Source of the DNA: an uncultured Clostridia bacterium
GTDB lineage: Bacteria > Bacillota > Clostridia > Oscillospirales > Acutalibacteraceae
Direction: 5' to 3'
Assembly: GCA_947626485.1 (NCBI GenBank)
Contig: CANQSG010000035.1
Coordinates: forward strand, 1 to 14,527
DNA length: 14,527 bases
In this document: positions 1 to 6,487 of the stretch, piece after piece
Position numbering within the stretch: the first letter of the stretch is position 1
How the letters are laid out: the number at the start of each line of letters is the position of its first letter
Translations under genes and position numbers: made by a program
Notes under the pieces: generated by a model
Databases searched by the model: none
Told to the model about the DNA's origin: nothing
What the model saw: the letters and a program-made list of their open reading frames with translations, nothing else

Positions 1-50
1 ACTGTCCGCCCCTTTGTCAAGTAAATTTTGCGCGCGCGGCGCGTTTCGGG

Positions 51-752
51 TCACAGGGCGGCGGCGAGGGCTTTGGCGGTGGGGTAGCGGTCGTTCGGGT
101 TGACGGCGGTGCATTTGCGGACGATGCGGCCGTATCTGCCGGGGGCGAGCCGCTCGGTCGGGTGCTTGCCGGTCAGCAGGACGTTGAGCATCACGCCGGC
201 GGCGTAGACGTCGGTGCGGGCGTCGGTCTGGGCGACGCCGAGCTGTTCGGGCGGGGCGAAGCCCACCGTGCCCATCACGACGGTGTCGCGCGAATTCTGC
301 GAAAGGCTGCGCGACGTGTTGAAATCGAGCAGCACGACGCGACCGCTCGCGTCGACCATCACGTTTTCGGGCTTGACGTCGCGGTGGACGATGCCGTTTT
401 CGTGCAGGACGGACAGCCCGGCGCAGACCTCCCGCATCACCCGCAACGCGCCGGCGCGGCGATAGCGCCCGGCTTCGGCGACCTCGGCGACGGTCAGCCC
501 GTCGATGTACTCCTCGAGCACGAGCATCCCGTCGTCGAGCGTAAAGGTTTCATAGACCGCCGGCAGCTGCTCGCACCGCAGCGCGCGCAGGATTTCATAG
601 GCGCGGCGGGGCTCCGGCAGGCGGTGCAAAACCAGGTCGCGCCCCAGCCGCCGGTGGCGCAGGCGAATCGTCTGGCAACCGTTTTTGTTTGACAGCAGGG
701 CGACGCGCTGGAAAATCTCCAAAAGGGCGTTGTATTTTTCGTCGCAGGTCAT
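51..752 (-). CDS. Ser/Thr protein kinase-like protein (possible pseudokinase)
   Basis: 233 residues with the eukaryotic-like (PknB-type) kinase fold and no transmembrane segment, so probably cytosolic. Catalytic loop HRDVKPEN is at 123-130 (Asp125, Lys127, Asn130). The metal-binding loop reads LDFN (142-145) instead of DFG, APPEQ (166-170) stands for APE, and D181 is the conserved C-lobe Asp. In the N-lobe, beta-3 reads VLHRL (41-45), so His43 sits where the ATP-anchoring VAIK lysine is expected, and there is no clear glycine loop. The ATG at 752 lies one base past the stop of the upstream zinc-ribbon gene, indicating translational coupling. An in-frame extension back to 1064 is antisense to that gene and was rejected. 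It is the last gene of a three-gene operon. The kinase fold is certain; activity is doubtful given the missing lysine. Confidence 0.88.
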   Translation of the reverse strand: MTCDEKYNALLEIFQRVALLSNKNGCQTIRLRHRRLGRDLVLHRLPEPRRAYEILRALRCEQLPAVYETFTLDDGMLVLEEYIDGLTVAEVAEAGRYRRAGALRVMREVCAGLSVLHENGIVHRDVKPENVMVDASGRVVLLDFNTSRSLSQNSRDTVVMGTVGFAPPEQLGVAQTDARTDVYAAGVMLNVLLTGKHPTERLAPGRYGRIVRKCTAVNPNDRYPTAKALAAAL

Positions 753-753
753 G

Positions 754-1800
754 TCAATCCCCCGTGGCGGCGTCCCATTCCGAAAAGGGAAGCCCGTGGC
801 TTGCCGCCCACGCGCGCAGCGTGGAGCTCGAGAGCTGCCCGCGCGATTCGACCGTGCAGACGGCGTCGGCCTTGCCGTGGACGGTCGGCCGCGCCCCGCC
901 TGGCTTGAGATACAGGGTGTAGAAGCTGAGGGCGACCGATTCGCCGGAAAAATAGAGATCCGTGAGCGCGCCGCAGGACAGGAACCATTCCCGCATCGAG
1001 TGCAGGCTTGCCGGGAAGACGATTTTTTTGACGGTGCCGCAGATCGCCGGGTCGCTGAACGCATCGTCCATCACGGCGACGACCGGCTTGCCGTCGATTC
1101 GCGCGGGGATGACGTAAACGCCGTTCTCGGCAGGCGTTTCGACCCCGGTGATCGCCACCGCGCCCCGCGCGAGCGCCTGCGCGACGTCGGCGGCGGCGAA
1201 GAGATCGGCGGCAACGGCGTCGCGGTATCGGTAGGAAATTTGCGCGGCGGGGGCGGAGGAGCTGCCCGCCGTCGACCCGGTCGGCGTGCTTGCGGCGGAG
1301 GCGACGGAGGTCGTCTGCCCGCCCGACTGCGGCTCGGACGCGGGCTTGCCGCCGGACTGCGTCGTCGTGCCGCCGCGGGAGGTCGTGTCGCCGTTTGCCG
1401 CCGCGCCGGGGGTTTGCGCGCTGCCGGACGCGGTCGAGGCGTTCCCGCCGCCCGCCGGATTTTGCGAAGTTTGCAAATTTTGCGCCGTCGCGTCGGAAGG
1501 GACGCCGGCGGAGGAGCTGCCGAAGAATAAGTCGGCGGCGGGGTCGTCGCTCACCGATTCGCCGACGCTGCCCGTCGCGCCCTGCGGCAAAGACCCCGCC
1601 CCGCGCTCGCGCGGCAGCAGGACGGTCAAACCGACGCCGAACAGCAAAACAAGCAGCGCGCCGCCGCCCGCCAGCCAAACCCGGCGGCGGGGGAAGATGC
1701 GTGGCTTTACGGTCGCCTTGGGCTCTAATTCCCGCATGCAGTAAAGGCAGTATTTCGCCTCGTCCTCCAGTGCGGCGCCGCAGTACGGACAGGTTTTCAT
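754..1800 (-). CDS. Zinc-ribbon membrane protein with extracellular BspA/LRR-like domain
   Basis: 348 residues. The N-terminus carries a zinc ribbon, CPYC at 4-7 and CLYC at 18-21 (Cys4, 7, 18, 21). One transmembrane segment follows at about 41-62, preceded by basic residues that suggest the N-terminus is inside. A long Ser/Thr/Gly/Ala-rich low-complexity linker (about 65-187) leads to a C-terminal domain (about 188-345). That domain resembles BspA-type leucine-rich repeats, with a beta strand (VKKIVFPASL, 257-266) followed by a second one (ALTDLYFSG, 278-286). The probable layout is a cytoplasmic zinc ribbon, a membrane anchor and an external sensing or binding domain. The ATG at 1800 lies 7 bases after the HTH gene stop and behind a GGGGTG ribosome site. 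Because it abuts the kinase gene, I infer it is the kinase's membrane partner or substrate. Confidence 0.85.
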   Translation of the reverse strand: MKTCPYCGAALEDEAKYCLYCMRELEPKATVKPRIFPRRRVWLAGGGALLVLLFGVGLTVLLPRERGAGSLPQGATGSVGESVSDDPAADLFFGSSSAGVPSDATAQNLQTSQNPAGGGNASTASGSAQTPGAAANGDTTSRGGTTTQSGGKPASEPQSGGQTTSVASAASTPTGSTAGSSSAPAAQISYRYRDAVAADLFAAADVAQALARGAVAITGVETPAENGVYVIPARIDGKPVVAVMDDAFSDPAICGTVKKIVFPASLHSMREWFLSCGALTDLYFSGESVALSFYTLYLKPGGARPTVHGKADAVCTVESRGQLSSSTLRAWAASHGLPFSEWDAATGD

Positions 1801-1807
1801 CGCGGCG

Positions 1808-2230
1808 TCACCCCAGCGTTCCCAATTCGTATTGAAAAAGCAGATTGTTGATTTCGAGCACCGAAAGCCCCTTGCAGAGGCCGTACAGCACCACGCTGTC
1901 GAAGGGCAGCTTGACGTACAGCTGCGAATAGCCGGCGCATTTCAGCAGCTGCTGCACCTCGTCGATCCGCAGCGACATCCCGACCGCCAACGCCAACAGC
2001 TTGTTGCGCTCAGGGACGCGCAGGCCGGAAAAGATCTGGTAGCCGTAGACCTCGGAGACCTCCGAGCGGCGGATGACGTCGGCCTTTTGCAGCCCCTTTT
2101 CGGCGAGCAGGCGGTCGAGCAGCGAAGAAAGGGAATCGCGGATCATATAGTCGCCGTTTTCTTCATAAAAGGTCTGAAAATCGGGGCAGAGCCCGAGCTC
2201 CTCCACGATTTTCGACGTATCCTTCTGCAT
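1808..2230 (-). CDS. HTH-like (XRE-like) protein heading the kinase operon
   Basis: 140 residues, soluble and mostly helical. Residues about 33-100 (SLLDRLLAEKGL, then SEVSEVYGYQIFSGLR, then ALAVGMSLRIDEVQQLLKCA) have the spacing of an XRE/lambda-repressor-like helix-turn-helix: a 'recognition' helix with YGYQIFSG, then a helix pair ending in a short 'CAGYSQLY' turn. Residues 106-138 form a second helical unit (DSVVLYGLCKGLSVLEINNLL). I chose the ATG at 2230 because GAGGTGA lies five bases upstream and a good promoter (2250-2278) lies just behind it; an in-frame ATG at 2359 would sit upstream of that promoter. It is the first gene of the operon with the zinc-ribbon membrane protein and kinase. 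It could be a regulator or a cytosolic adaptor; the sequence does not decide. Confidence 0.8.
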   Translation of the reverse strand: MQKDTSKIVEELGLCPDFQTFYEENGDYMIRDSLSSLLDRLLAEKGLQKADVIRRSEVSEVYGYQIFSGLRVPERNKLLALAVGMSLRIDEVQQLLKCAGYSQLYVKLPFDSVVLYGLCKGLSVLEINNLLFQYELGTLG

Positions 2231-2249
2231 GCCGCTCACCTCTGCAAAT

Positions 2250-2278
2250 AAGATACCACAAAGCGACGGATTTTGCAA
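2250..2278 (-). promoter_or_regulatory. Sigma-A promoter of the HTH/zinc-ribbon/kinase operon
   Basis: On the minus strand: -35 TTGCAA (2273-2278), 17-base spacer, -10 TATCTT (2250-2255) preceded by TGG, an extended -10. It lies 20 bases upstream of the ATG at 2230. Confidence 0.75.
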
Positions 2279-2340
2279 GTGCGGCGCGAAAGCAGGACGG
2301 CGCCCGCTTTGCATACCGCATTTTTGCCCCGAAAAACCGC

Positions 2341-2371
2341 AAAAGCCGACGCGTGACACGTCGGCTTTTTT
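2341..2371 (-). terminator. Rho-independent terminator after the SDR gene (bidirectional in form)
   Basis: Arms GCCGACG (2345-2351) and CGTCGGC (2359-2365) with a 7-base loop, flanked by AAAA on the left and six T on the right, so it can work on either strand. It lies just past the SDR stop at 2390, and only minus-strand genes flank it. Confidence 0.75.
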
Positions 2372-2389
2372 CCAGCGAAAACAGCGGCT

Positions 2390-3154
2390 TTACCCCCGCT
2401 CCATGGCGTTGCGGCCGCCGTCGATCATGATGTTTTCGCCGTTGATGAACCGCCCCTTGTCCGAGGCGACAAAGAGGCACAGATCGACGATCTCCTGCGG
2501 GTCGGCGGCGCGGCCGAGCAGGGTCTTCATGCTCGCCATGGCGGCGCGGGTGAGCACCGGCCCCGGGGAGATGCAGACGCAGCGGATGTTATATTTCGCG
2601 CCGAACTGCGCGATGGATTTCGTCAGGCCGAACATCAGCCCCGCCTTCGCGGTGGGATACTCCATGCCGTAACCGTCGCCCTCCATGCCGGTGATCGAGC
2701 CGATGTTGAGGATCAGACCGCTGTTCTGTGCCCGCATCTGCTTTAAAACGGCGTGGGCGAAGTAAAACGGTCCCTTCAGGTTGACGTCGAGCCCCCAGTC
2801 GAAGACCTCGATGGGCACGTCGGGAAATTCGCCGTAAACCGAGCGGTCGACCTTGCACATCCGCACCGCCGTGCCGCCCGCGAAATTCGCCAGAATGTCG
2901 ATGCCGCCGAAGGCCTCGATCGCCTTGTCCCGCGCCGCGCAGACCTGCGCGTAATCCCGCACGTCGCACCGCACGCCGATCGCCCTGCCCTTGCCCGCGG
3001 CGTTGATCTCGTCCGCCTTTTCACGTACCACGGCCTCGTTCACGTCGCACAGCACGACGTTGCCGCCATAGCTCGCGATATTCTGCGCGAACAAAAGCCC
3101 CATCCCGGAGGCCGCGCCGGTCGAAATCGCCGTCTTTCCGCCGAAATCCATCAT
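2390..3154 (-). CDS. SDR family NAD(P)-dependent oxidoreductase
   Basis: 254 residues, the usual length of a classical short-chain dehydrogenase/reductase. Rossmann motif TGAASGMG is at 12-19, with Asp37 at the end of beta-2 (LCDVN), suggesting NAD rather than NADP preference. NFAG (90-93) replaces the usual NNAG, followed by Asn125 (DVNLKG), Ser153 (NIGS) and Tyr166-x3-Lys170 (YPTAK). The catalytic Asn-Ser-Tyr-Lys set is complete. SPGPVLT (197-202) follows, and the C-terminus has the typical GENIMIDGG. The substrate cannot be told. A start at either of two adjacent ATGs (3154 or 3151) fits the AAGGGG site upstream. It is a single-gene unit with its own strong promoter and terminator. Confidence 0.93.
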   Translation of the reverse strand: MMDFGGKTAISTGAASGMGLLFAQNIASYGGNVVLCDVNEAVVREKADEINAAGKGRAIGVRCDVRDYAQVCAARDKAIEAFGGIDILANFAGGTAVRMCKVDRSVYGEFPDVPIEVFDWGLDVNLKGPFYFAHAVLKQMRAQNSGLILNIGSITGMEGDGYGMEYPTAKAGLMFGLTKSIAQFGAKYNIRCVCISPGPVLTRAAMASMKTLLGRAADPQEIVDLCLFVASDKGRFINGENIMIDGGRNAMERG

Positions 3155-3187
3155 CCATACCCCTTTCCAGCGTCCAAAGATACCTGC

Positions 3188-3216
3188 ATTATACGGCGCA
3201 AATCCCCCGCTGTCAA
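3188..3216 (-). promoter_or_regulatory. Consensus sigma-A promoter of the SDR gene
   Basis: Minus strand: TTGACA (3211-3216), 17-base spacer, TATAAT (3188-3193). Both hexamers match consensus exactly, implying strong basal transcription. It lies 33 bases upstream of the SDR start. Confidence 0.9.
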
Positions 3217-3280
3217 TAACAAAACCGCTCCCCGTTTGCCGTTTTCGATGCTGTTCCGAAACAAAAAAGCCGACGCGTAA

Positions 3281-3314
3281 TAAAAAGAAAAACCCCGCAC
3301 CGAAGCGCGGGGTT
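3281..3314 (-). terminator. Terminator of the vbhA-fic operon
   Basis: Minus-strand hairpin AACCCCGC / GCGGGGTT (3307-3314 with 3291-3298), 8-base loop, followed on the minus strand by the T-rich tract TTTCTTTTTA. It begins 15 bases after the fic stop. Confidence 0.85.
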
Positions 3315-3329
3315 GGTTGCCATGCGGCT

Positions 3330-3944
3330 TTACGGGTTGGAGGCTTCCTTCGTCTTTTTCGTGATGGAATCGTGAAAAATTCGATACAATCCGTCGTTCA
3401 CACCGTGGGCGGCTTGAATGGTCGCCACCATCAGCTCGTCCGAGTCCAGCGCCGCAAAATTCAGTTCATGGCCGGTTTTGCGAATCAACTGCGAAAGAAA
3501 TGCCCGCTGTGTGCGCCCGTTCCCTTCGCGGAAGGGATGCAGCATATTGGTCGTACCATAAAAGTCAACGATATGCGCTACAAGAGCGTCAAAGGGCAAT
3601 CCCACAAAATAATTCTGATTTTTCAACCGAGCAAAGCAGCGTTCGGCTAAGGGCACAATATCTTTTGCCTTGACAAAAGCCGTCCCTTTTTTCGAGATAT
3701 CGACCGTTCGGATCTGCCCTGCCCACGAATACAAATCTTCAAACAAATAACGATGGATCGCCTTATAATGTGCAAAATCGAATTGCCCCTCGATGGGGTG
3801 CCGCTCCAGCTCCGACAGCTTGGCAAACGTGATGTCGGCTTCAATCCGGGACAGCTGATTTTCGTCGCGAATGTTCCATTTATTGATAAGGCATGATGTG
3901 CCTTCGTAGCAATCCGCCGTCAGCGTTTCCAGCCGGTAACTCAT
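3330..3944 (-). CDS. fic: Fic family toxin (AMP-transferase type)
   Basis: 204 residues, a class I Fic protein of about the length of VbhT-type Fic cores. The active-site motif HPFREGNGRTQR (136-147) is complete: catalytic His136, the Glu-Gly-Asn-Gly anion loop and both arginines. The beta-hairpin flap that docks the target is seen at about 82-91 (DISKKGTAFV), and the FDFAHYKAIHRYLFEDLYSWAG region (55-76) is typical. Family members transfer AMP from ATP to a hydroxyl on a target protein such as DNA gyrase or topoisomerase IV; the target here is unknown. The start ATG (3944) overlaps the antitoxin stop by four bases (ATGA), so translation is coupled. The protein has no internal inhibitory helix, which fits a separate antitoxin. 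An in-frame start at 4028 would lie within the antitoxin gene and was rejected. Confidence 0.95.
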   Translation of the reverse strand: MSYRLETLTADCYEGTSCLINKWNIRDENQLSRIEADITFAKLSELERHPIEGQFDFAHYKAIHRYLFEDLYSWAGQIRTVDISKKGTAFVKAKDIVPLAERCFARLKNQNYFVGLPFDALVAHIVDFYGTTNMLHPFREGNGRTQRAFLSQLIRKTGHELNFAALDSDELMVATIQAAHGVNDGLYRIFHDSITKKTKEASNP

Positions 3945-4108
3945 AACGCGGTCGCTCCGGCTTTTTGCAGGACGCGGCGAATGTATTCTTCCTTCGTCAT
4001 CTCGCCGTGCAGCAATTTGCGGCACCATTCTTTGCTTTGCTCGTCGATGTGCAGCCCTTCCATTTCCACCGAGACCGCCGCGTTTTGTATCGCTTGTTCA
4101 ATCGACAT
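3941..4108 (-). CDS. VbhA-like antitoxin of the Fic toxin
   Basis: 55 residues. SVEMEG (13-18) matches the class I Fic antitoxin inhibition motif [S/T]xxxE[G/N], whose Glu (here Glu17) blocks the toxin's ATP site. A short helical tail follows, LLHGEMTKEEYIRRVLQ (32-48), similar in layout to VbhA. Of two nearby ATGs I chose 4108 (MSIEQ) because the GAGGTG ribosome site is seven bases upstream; for the ATG at 4114 it would be one base away. It is the first gene of the operon and overlaps fic by ATGA. The pairing of the motif with an adjacent Fic gene makes the assignment strong despite the small size. Confidence 0.88.
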   Translation of the reverse strand: MSIEQAIQNAAVSVEMEGLHIDEQSKEWCRKLLHGEMTKEEYIRRVLQKAGATAL

Positions 4109-4170
4109 TTTCATGCACCTCGTCAAATTACTTGAATGTCTCGCCGCCTCCGCACCCGGGCGATATTTTG

Positions 4171-4199
4171 AGTATACCAAAACCGCCCCGTTTTTGCAA
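4171..4199 (-). promoter_or_regulatory. Promoter of the vbhA-fic operon
   Basis: Minus strand: TTGCAA (4194-4199), 17-base spacer, TATACT (4171-4176) preceded by TGG (extended -10). No terminator is visible between the upstream PLP-enzyme gene and this promoter, so readthrough from that operon is possible. Confidence 0.78.
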
Positions 4200-4215
4200 G
4201 CCGGGCGAGGGAATT

Positions 4216-5403
4216 TTACGCTTGCGCGCGGTAGGCGCAGAGGCCGTCGCGCAGGCGGGTCAGGCCGTCTTGCAGGGTGGCGCGCGGGCAGGCGACGTTC
4301 ATGCGGAAAAAGGACGCGCCGCCGCTGCCGAACTGCGCGCCGGGGCTGACGATCAGGCCGGTCTCGCGGCGCAAAAACGCCACCGCCTCGTCGACGCTGC
4401 CGGGCAGCGAACTCGCGTCGACCCAGAGCAGATAGGTCGCCTGCGAGGGGACGACGCGCAGCCCGAGGTCGGCTTCACGAATGAAATCGGCGGCAAAGGC
4501 TTTGTTTTGAAACAGGTACTCGCGCAGCGCGTCGAGCCAGTCGGCGCCCTTTGTGAAGGCGGCGACGGCGGCGTCGACGGCGAAGGCGTTCGGCTCGGCG
4601 ACCTCGTCGGTGTTCAAGGCGCGCCAAACCTTGTGGCGCAGCACCGGGTCGGGCACCAGCACCGCCGCCGTTTGCAGCCCCGCCAGATTGAAGGCCTTGG
4701 TCGGCGCGAGACAGGTGACGCTGTTCGTCCGGCAGTCCTCCGAAACGCTCGCGAAGGGGACGTAGGACGTGCCGGGCGCCGTCAGATCGCAGTGGATTTC
4801 GTCGGAAACCACGACGACGTGGTGCTTTTTGCAGAGTGCACCGATGCGCGCGAGCGTCTCGCGGTCCCACAGCTTCCCGACGGGGTTGTGCGGGTTGCAG
4901 AGCAGCAAAAGCGTCGTCTGCGGGTCGGCGAGCTTGCGCTCGAGGTCGTCGAAATCGACGGCGTAGCCTTCGCCGTCGAAGACCAGCTCGCTTTCGAGCA
5001 CCTGCCTGCCGTTGTTGCACACCGAATTGAAAAAAATATTGTAGACCGGCGTTTGCAGCAGCACCCGCTCGCCCGGCGTCGTCAGCTTGCGGACGATGCT
5101 CGAAATGGCGGGCACGACGCCGGTGCAGAAGATCAGCCAGTCCCGCTCGAACGCGAAGCCGTGCCGCTCGCGCCACCAGCCGCAGTAGGCTGCGTACCAC
5201 GCCTCGGGCACGACGGTGTAGCCGAAGACGCCCTGCGCCGCCCGTTGCCGGATGGCGTCGCGCACCGCCGGCGCCGTCGGGAAGTCCATATCCGCCACCC
5301 ACATCGGCAGCTCGCCGTCCGCGACGTCCCATTTCAGCGAATTCGTGTGTCGCCGGTTCGGCGCCATGTCGAAATTGAATCCGGCGGGAAATTTTTGCGC
5401 CAT
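4216..5403 (-). CDS. patB: MalY/PatB family PLP-dependent enzyme (cystathionine beta-lyase / aminotransferase)
   Basis: 395 residues, full length for the MalY/PatB branch of fold-type I PLP enzymes. Early motif WVADMDFPTAP (35-45) is typical of the branch. PLP contacts are visible: Tyr121 (TPVYN), Asn173 in NPHNPVG, Asp201 in SDEIHCDL, the Schiff-base Lys236 in APTKAFNLAG, and the substrate carboxylate Arg367 (FFRMN). Known members cleave the C-S bond of cystathionine or cysteine conjugates, giving a thiol, pyruvate and ammonia. The ATG at 5403 is preceded by AGAGGT seven bases upstream; a GTG three codons earlier overlaps that ribosome site. It lies 16 bases after the DUF3737 gene and is its operon partner. 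Family assignment is firm; the exact substrate is not known. Confidence 0.93.
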   Translation of the reverse strand: MAQKFPAGFNFDMAPNRRHTNSLKWDVADGELPMWVADMDFPTAPAVRDAIRQRAAQGVFGYTVVPEAWYAAYCGWWRERHGFAFERDWLIFCTGVVPAISSIVRKLTTPGERVLLQTPVYNIFFNSVCNNGRQVLESELVFDGEGYAVDFDDLERKLADPQTTLLLLCNPHNPVGKLWDRETLARIGALCKKHHVVVVSDEIHCDLTAPGTSYVPFASVSEDCRTNSVTCLAPTKAFNLAGLQTAAVLVPDPVLRHKVWRALNTDEVAEPNAFAVDAAVAAFTKGADWLDALREYLFQNKAFAADFIREADLGLRVVPSQATYLLWVDASSLPGSVDEAVAFLRRETGLIVSPGAQFGSGGASFFRMNVACPRATLQDGLTRLRDGLCAYRAQA

Positions 5404-5419
5404 GCTCCGCACCTCTTTT

Positions 5420-6271
5420 TTACGCCTGCCGGCAGATCACGCGGGTCTTCGCCGGGTCGACGCGGTCCGGCGCGATCGTCAGCTCGCCGATCTCGTCGGC
5501 GCGGATCGTGCCGCCCGAGGGGTTGAAGACGCTGTCGACCCTGCCGACGATGTCCGCCTCGACGGTGGAATACTCAAACGCGAGCGTCGTGTTCAGCAGC
5601 TTGCAGTTTTTCATCACGAGGTTGTCGATGTAGCACATCCCCTGCAGGCTCTCGACGGTGCAGTTGACGAGCGTCAGGTTCTTGGCGTTCCAGCCGAGGT
5701 ATTCGCCGGAGAGAAAGGAATCGTACACCGTCACGTTTTCGCTGTTCCAAAAGGCGTCCTTCGAGAGCAGCCGCGCGCCGCGAATTTCGACGTCCCGCGC
5801 GCCGTCGAAGGCGTAATTCCCGTAGAGCGTGAGGTCGGCGATCTGCATCCGGCTGCTGTTCATGGCGAAATAATCGCCCGTCGCCGTGACCCGCTCGAGC
5901 GTCACGTCCTCGCAGCTCCACAGCGTCTCCGCCGCGTGGGGAAAGGAGACGTTTTGCAGCGTCAGATCGGCGCAGCGGCGAAAATTCTTGGGCGCCTCGA
6001 TCGCGCTGTCTGCGACGCGGATGTGCTGCGTGTACCACACCCCGGCGCGCGCCGTTTCAAACCAGGTGCAGTCCCGCACCGAAACGTTCCGGCAGTACCA
6101 GAGCGGGTATTTCCATTTGAACAGGCAGCCGCACAGCTCGACGTCCCGGCTCTCCTTGAGCGGAGATTCCCCGTCGGCAAAGACGGTGTCGACGACCCGC
6201 AGGCCGCGGCTGCCGAACAGGGCGCGCTCGCCGGTCAGATACCCCTGCCTGATTTCGTTTTGGGCTTCCAT
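5420..6271 (-). CDS. DUF3737 family protein, right-handed beta-helix
   Basis: 283 residues with no signal peptide, so probably cytosolic. The sequence is a run of short beta-strand coils with regular alternation of hydrophobic residues and Asn, Cys or Asp (CLFKWKYPLWYCRNVSVRDC, then LTLQNVSFPHA, VTLERVTATG, LTLYGNYAFDG, VTVYDSFLSG, LTLVNCTVES, LVMKNCKLLN), as in right-handed parallel beta-helix proteins. The N-terminal RQGYLTGERALFG is typical of DUF3737. Biochemical function is not established. I chose the ATG at 6271 because GGGGGA lies six bases upstream; the ATG two codons earlier touches that site. First gene of an operon with the PatB-like enzyme, which suggests a shared metabolic role, an inference from position only. 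Confidence 0.88.
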   Translation of the reverse strand: MEAQNEIRQGYLTGERALFGSRGLRVVDTVFADGESPLKESRDVELCGCLFKWKYPLWYCRNVSVRDCTWFETARAGVWYTQHIRVADSAIEAPKNFRRCADLTLQNVSFPHAAETLWSCEDVTLERVTATGDYFAMNSSRMQIADLTLYGNYAFDGARDVEIRGARLLSKDAFWNSENVTVYDSFLSGEYLGWNAKNLTLVNCTVESLQGMCYIDNLVMKNCKLLNTTLAFEYSTVEADIVGRVDSVFNPSGGTIRADEIGELTIAPDRVDPAKTRVICRQA

Positions 6272-6323
6272 CGCCATTCCCCCGTTCGCATCGCGGCGGT
6301 CTTGCCCGCCGCTCCTATCTTCT

Positions 6324-6352
6324 ATTATAACGCCGTCCGGCGAAAATAGCAA
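6324..6352 (-). promoter_or_regulatory. Promoter of the DUF3737-patB operon
   Basis: Minus strand: TTGCTA (6347-6352), 17-base spacer, perfect TATAAT (6324-6329), 52 bases upstream of the DUF3737 start. It is back to back with the sigma-factor promoter at 6372-6400. Confidence 0.8.
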
Positions 6353-6371
6353 ATAGGAAATTTGTCTTTCC

Positions 6372-6400
6372 TTTCGCCCGCGAATTTTATCTGCTATAAT
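6372..6400 (+). promoter_or_regulatory. Probable promoter of the ECF sigma factor gene
   Basis: Plus strand: TATAAT (6395-6400) preceded by TGC (extended -10), with a weak -35, TTTCGC (6372-6377), at 17 bases. The extended -10 would compensate for the poor -35. It lies 87 bases upstream of the ATG; no second promoter of another type was recognised in the leader. Confidence 0.6.
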
Positions 6401-6487
6401 AATCGTGAAAAAATTTTCCGCCGACCGTGAACCGGGGCGGGCGTTTTGCGACTATAAAACGGACGACGTCGGAAAGGAGGACGGGCG

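Noticed and set aside
15..20. TTGACA on the minus strand just past the kinase stop
   Set aside because: It could be a -35 for a gene left of the window, but its -10 would lie at or beyond the edge and cannot be judged.
753..1064. In-frame N-terminal extension of the kinase to 337 residues
   Set aside because: It lies wholly over the zinc-ribbon gene in another frame, has low-complexity Arg/Ser/Pro sequence, and the ATG at 752 is coupled to the upstream stop.
3264..3277. AAAAGCCGACGCGT motif repeated from the terminator at 2341
   Set aside because: Only one arm of that hairpin is present here; too short to call a repeat family from two copies.
4132..5526. Long plus-strand frame of 464 codons opposite the PLP-enzyme gene
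   Set aside because: GC-rich shadow of a firmly identified gene; composition is Arg/Ala/Gly-biased without motifs.
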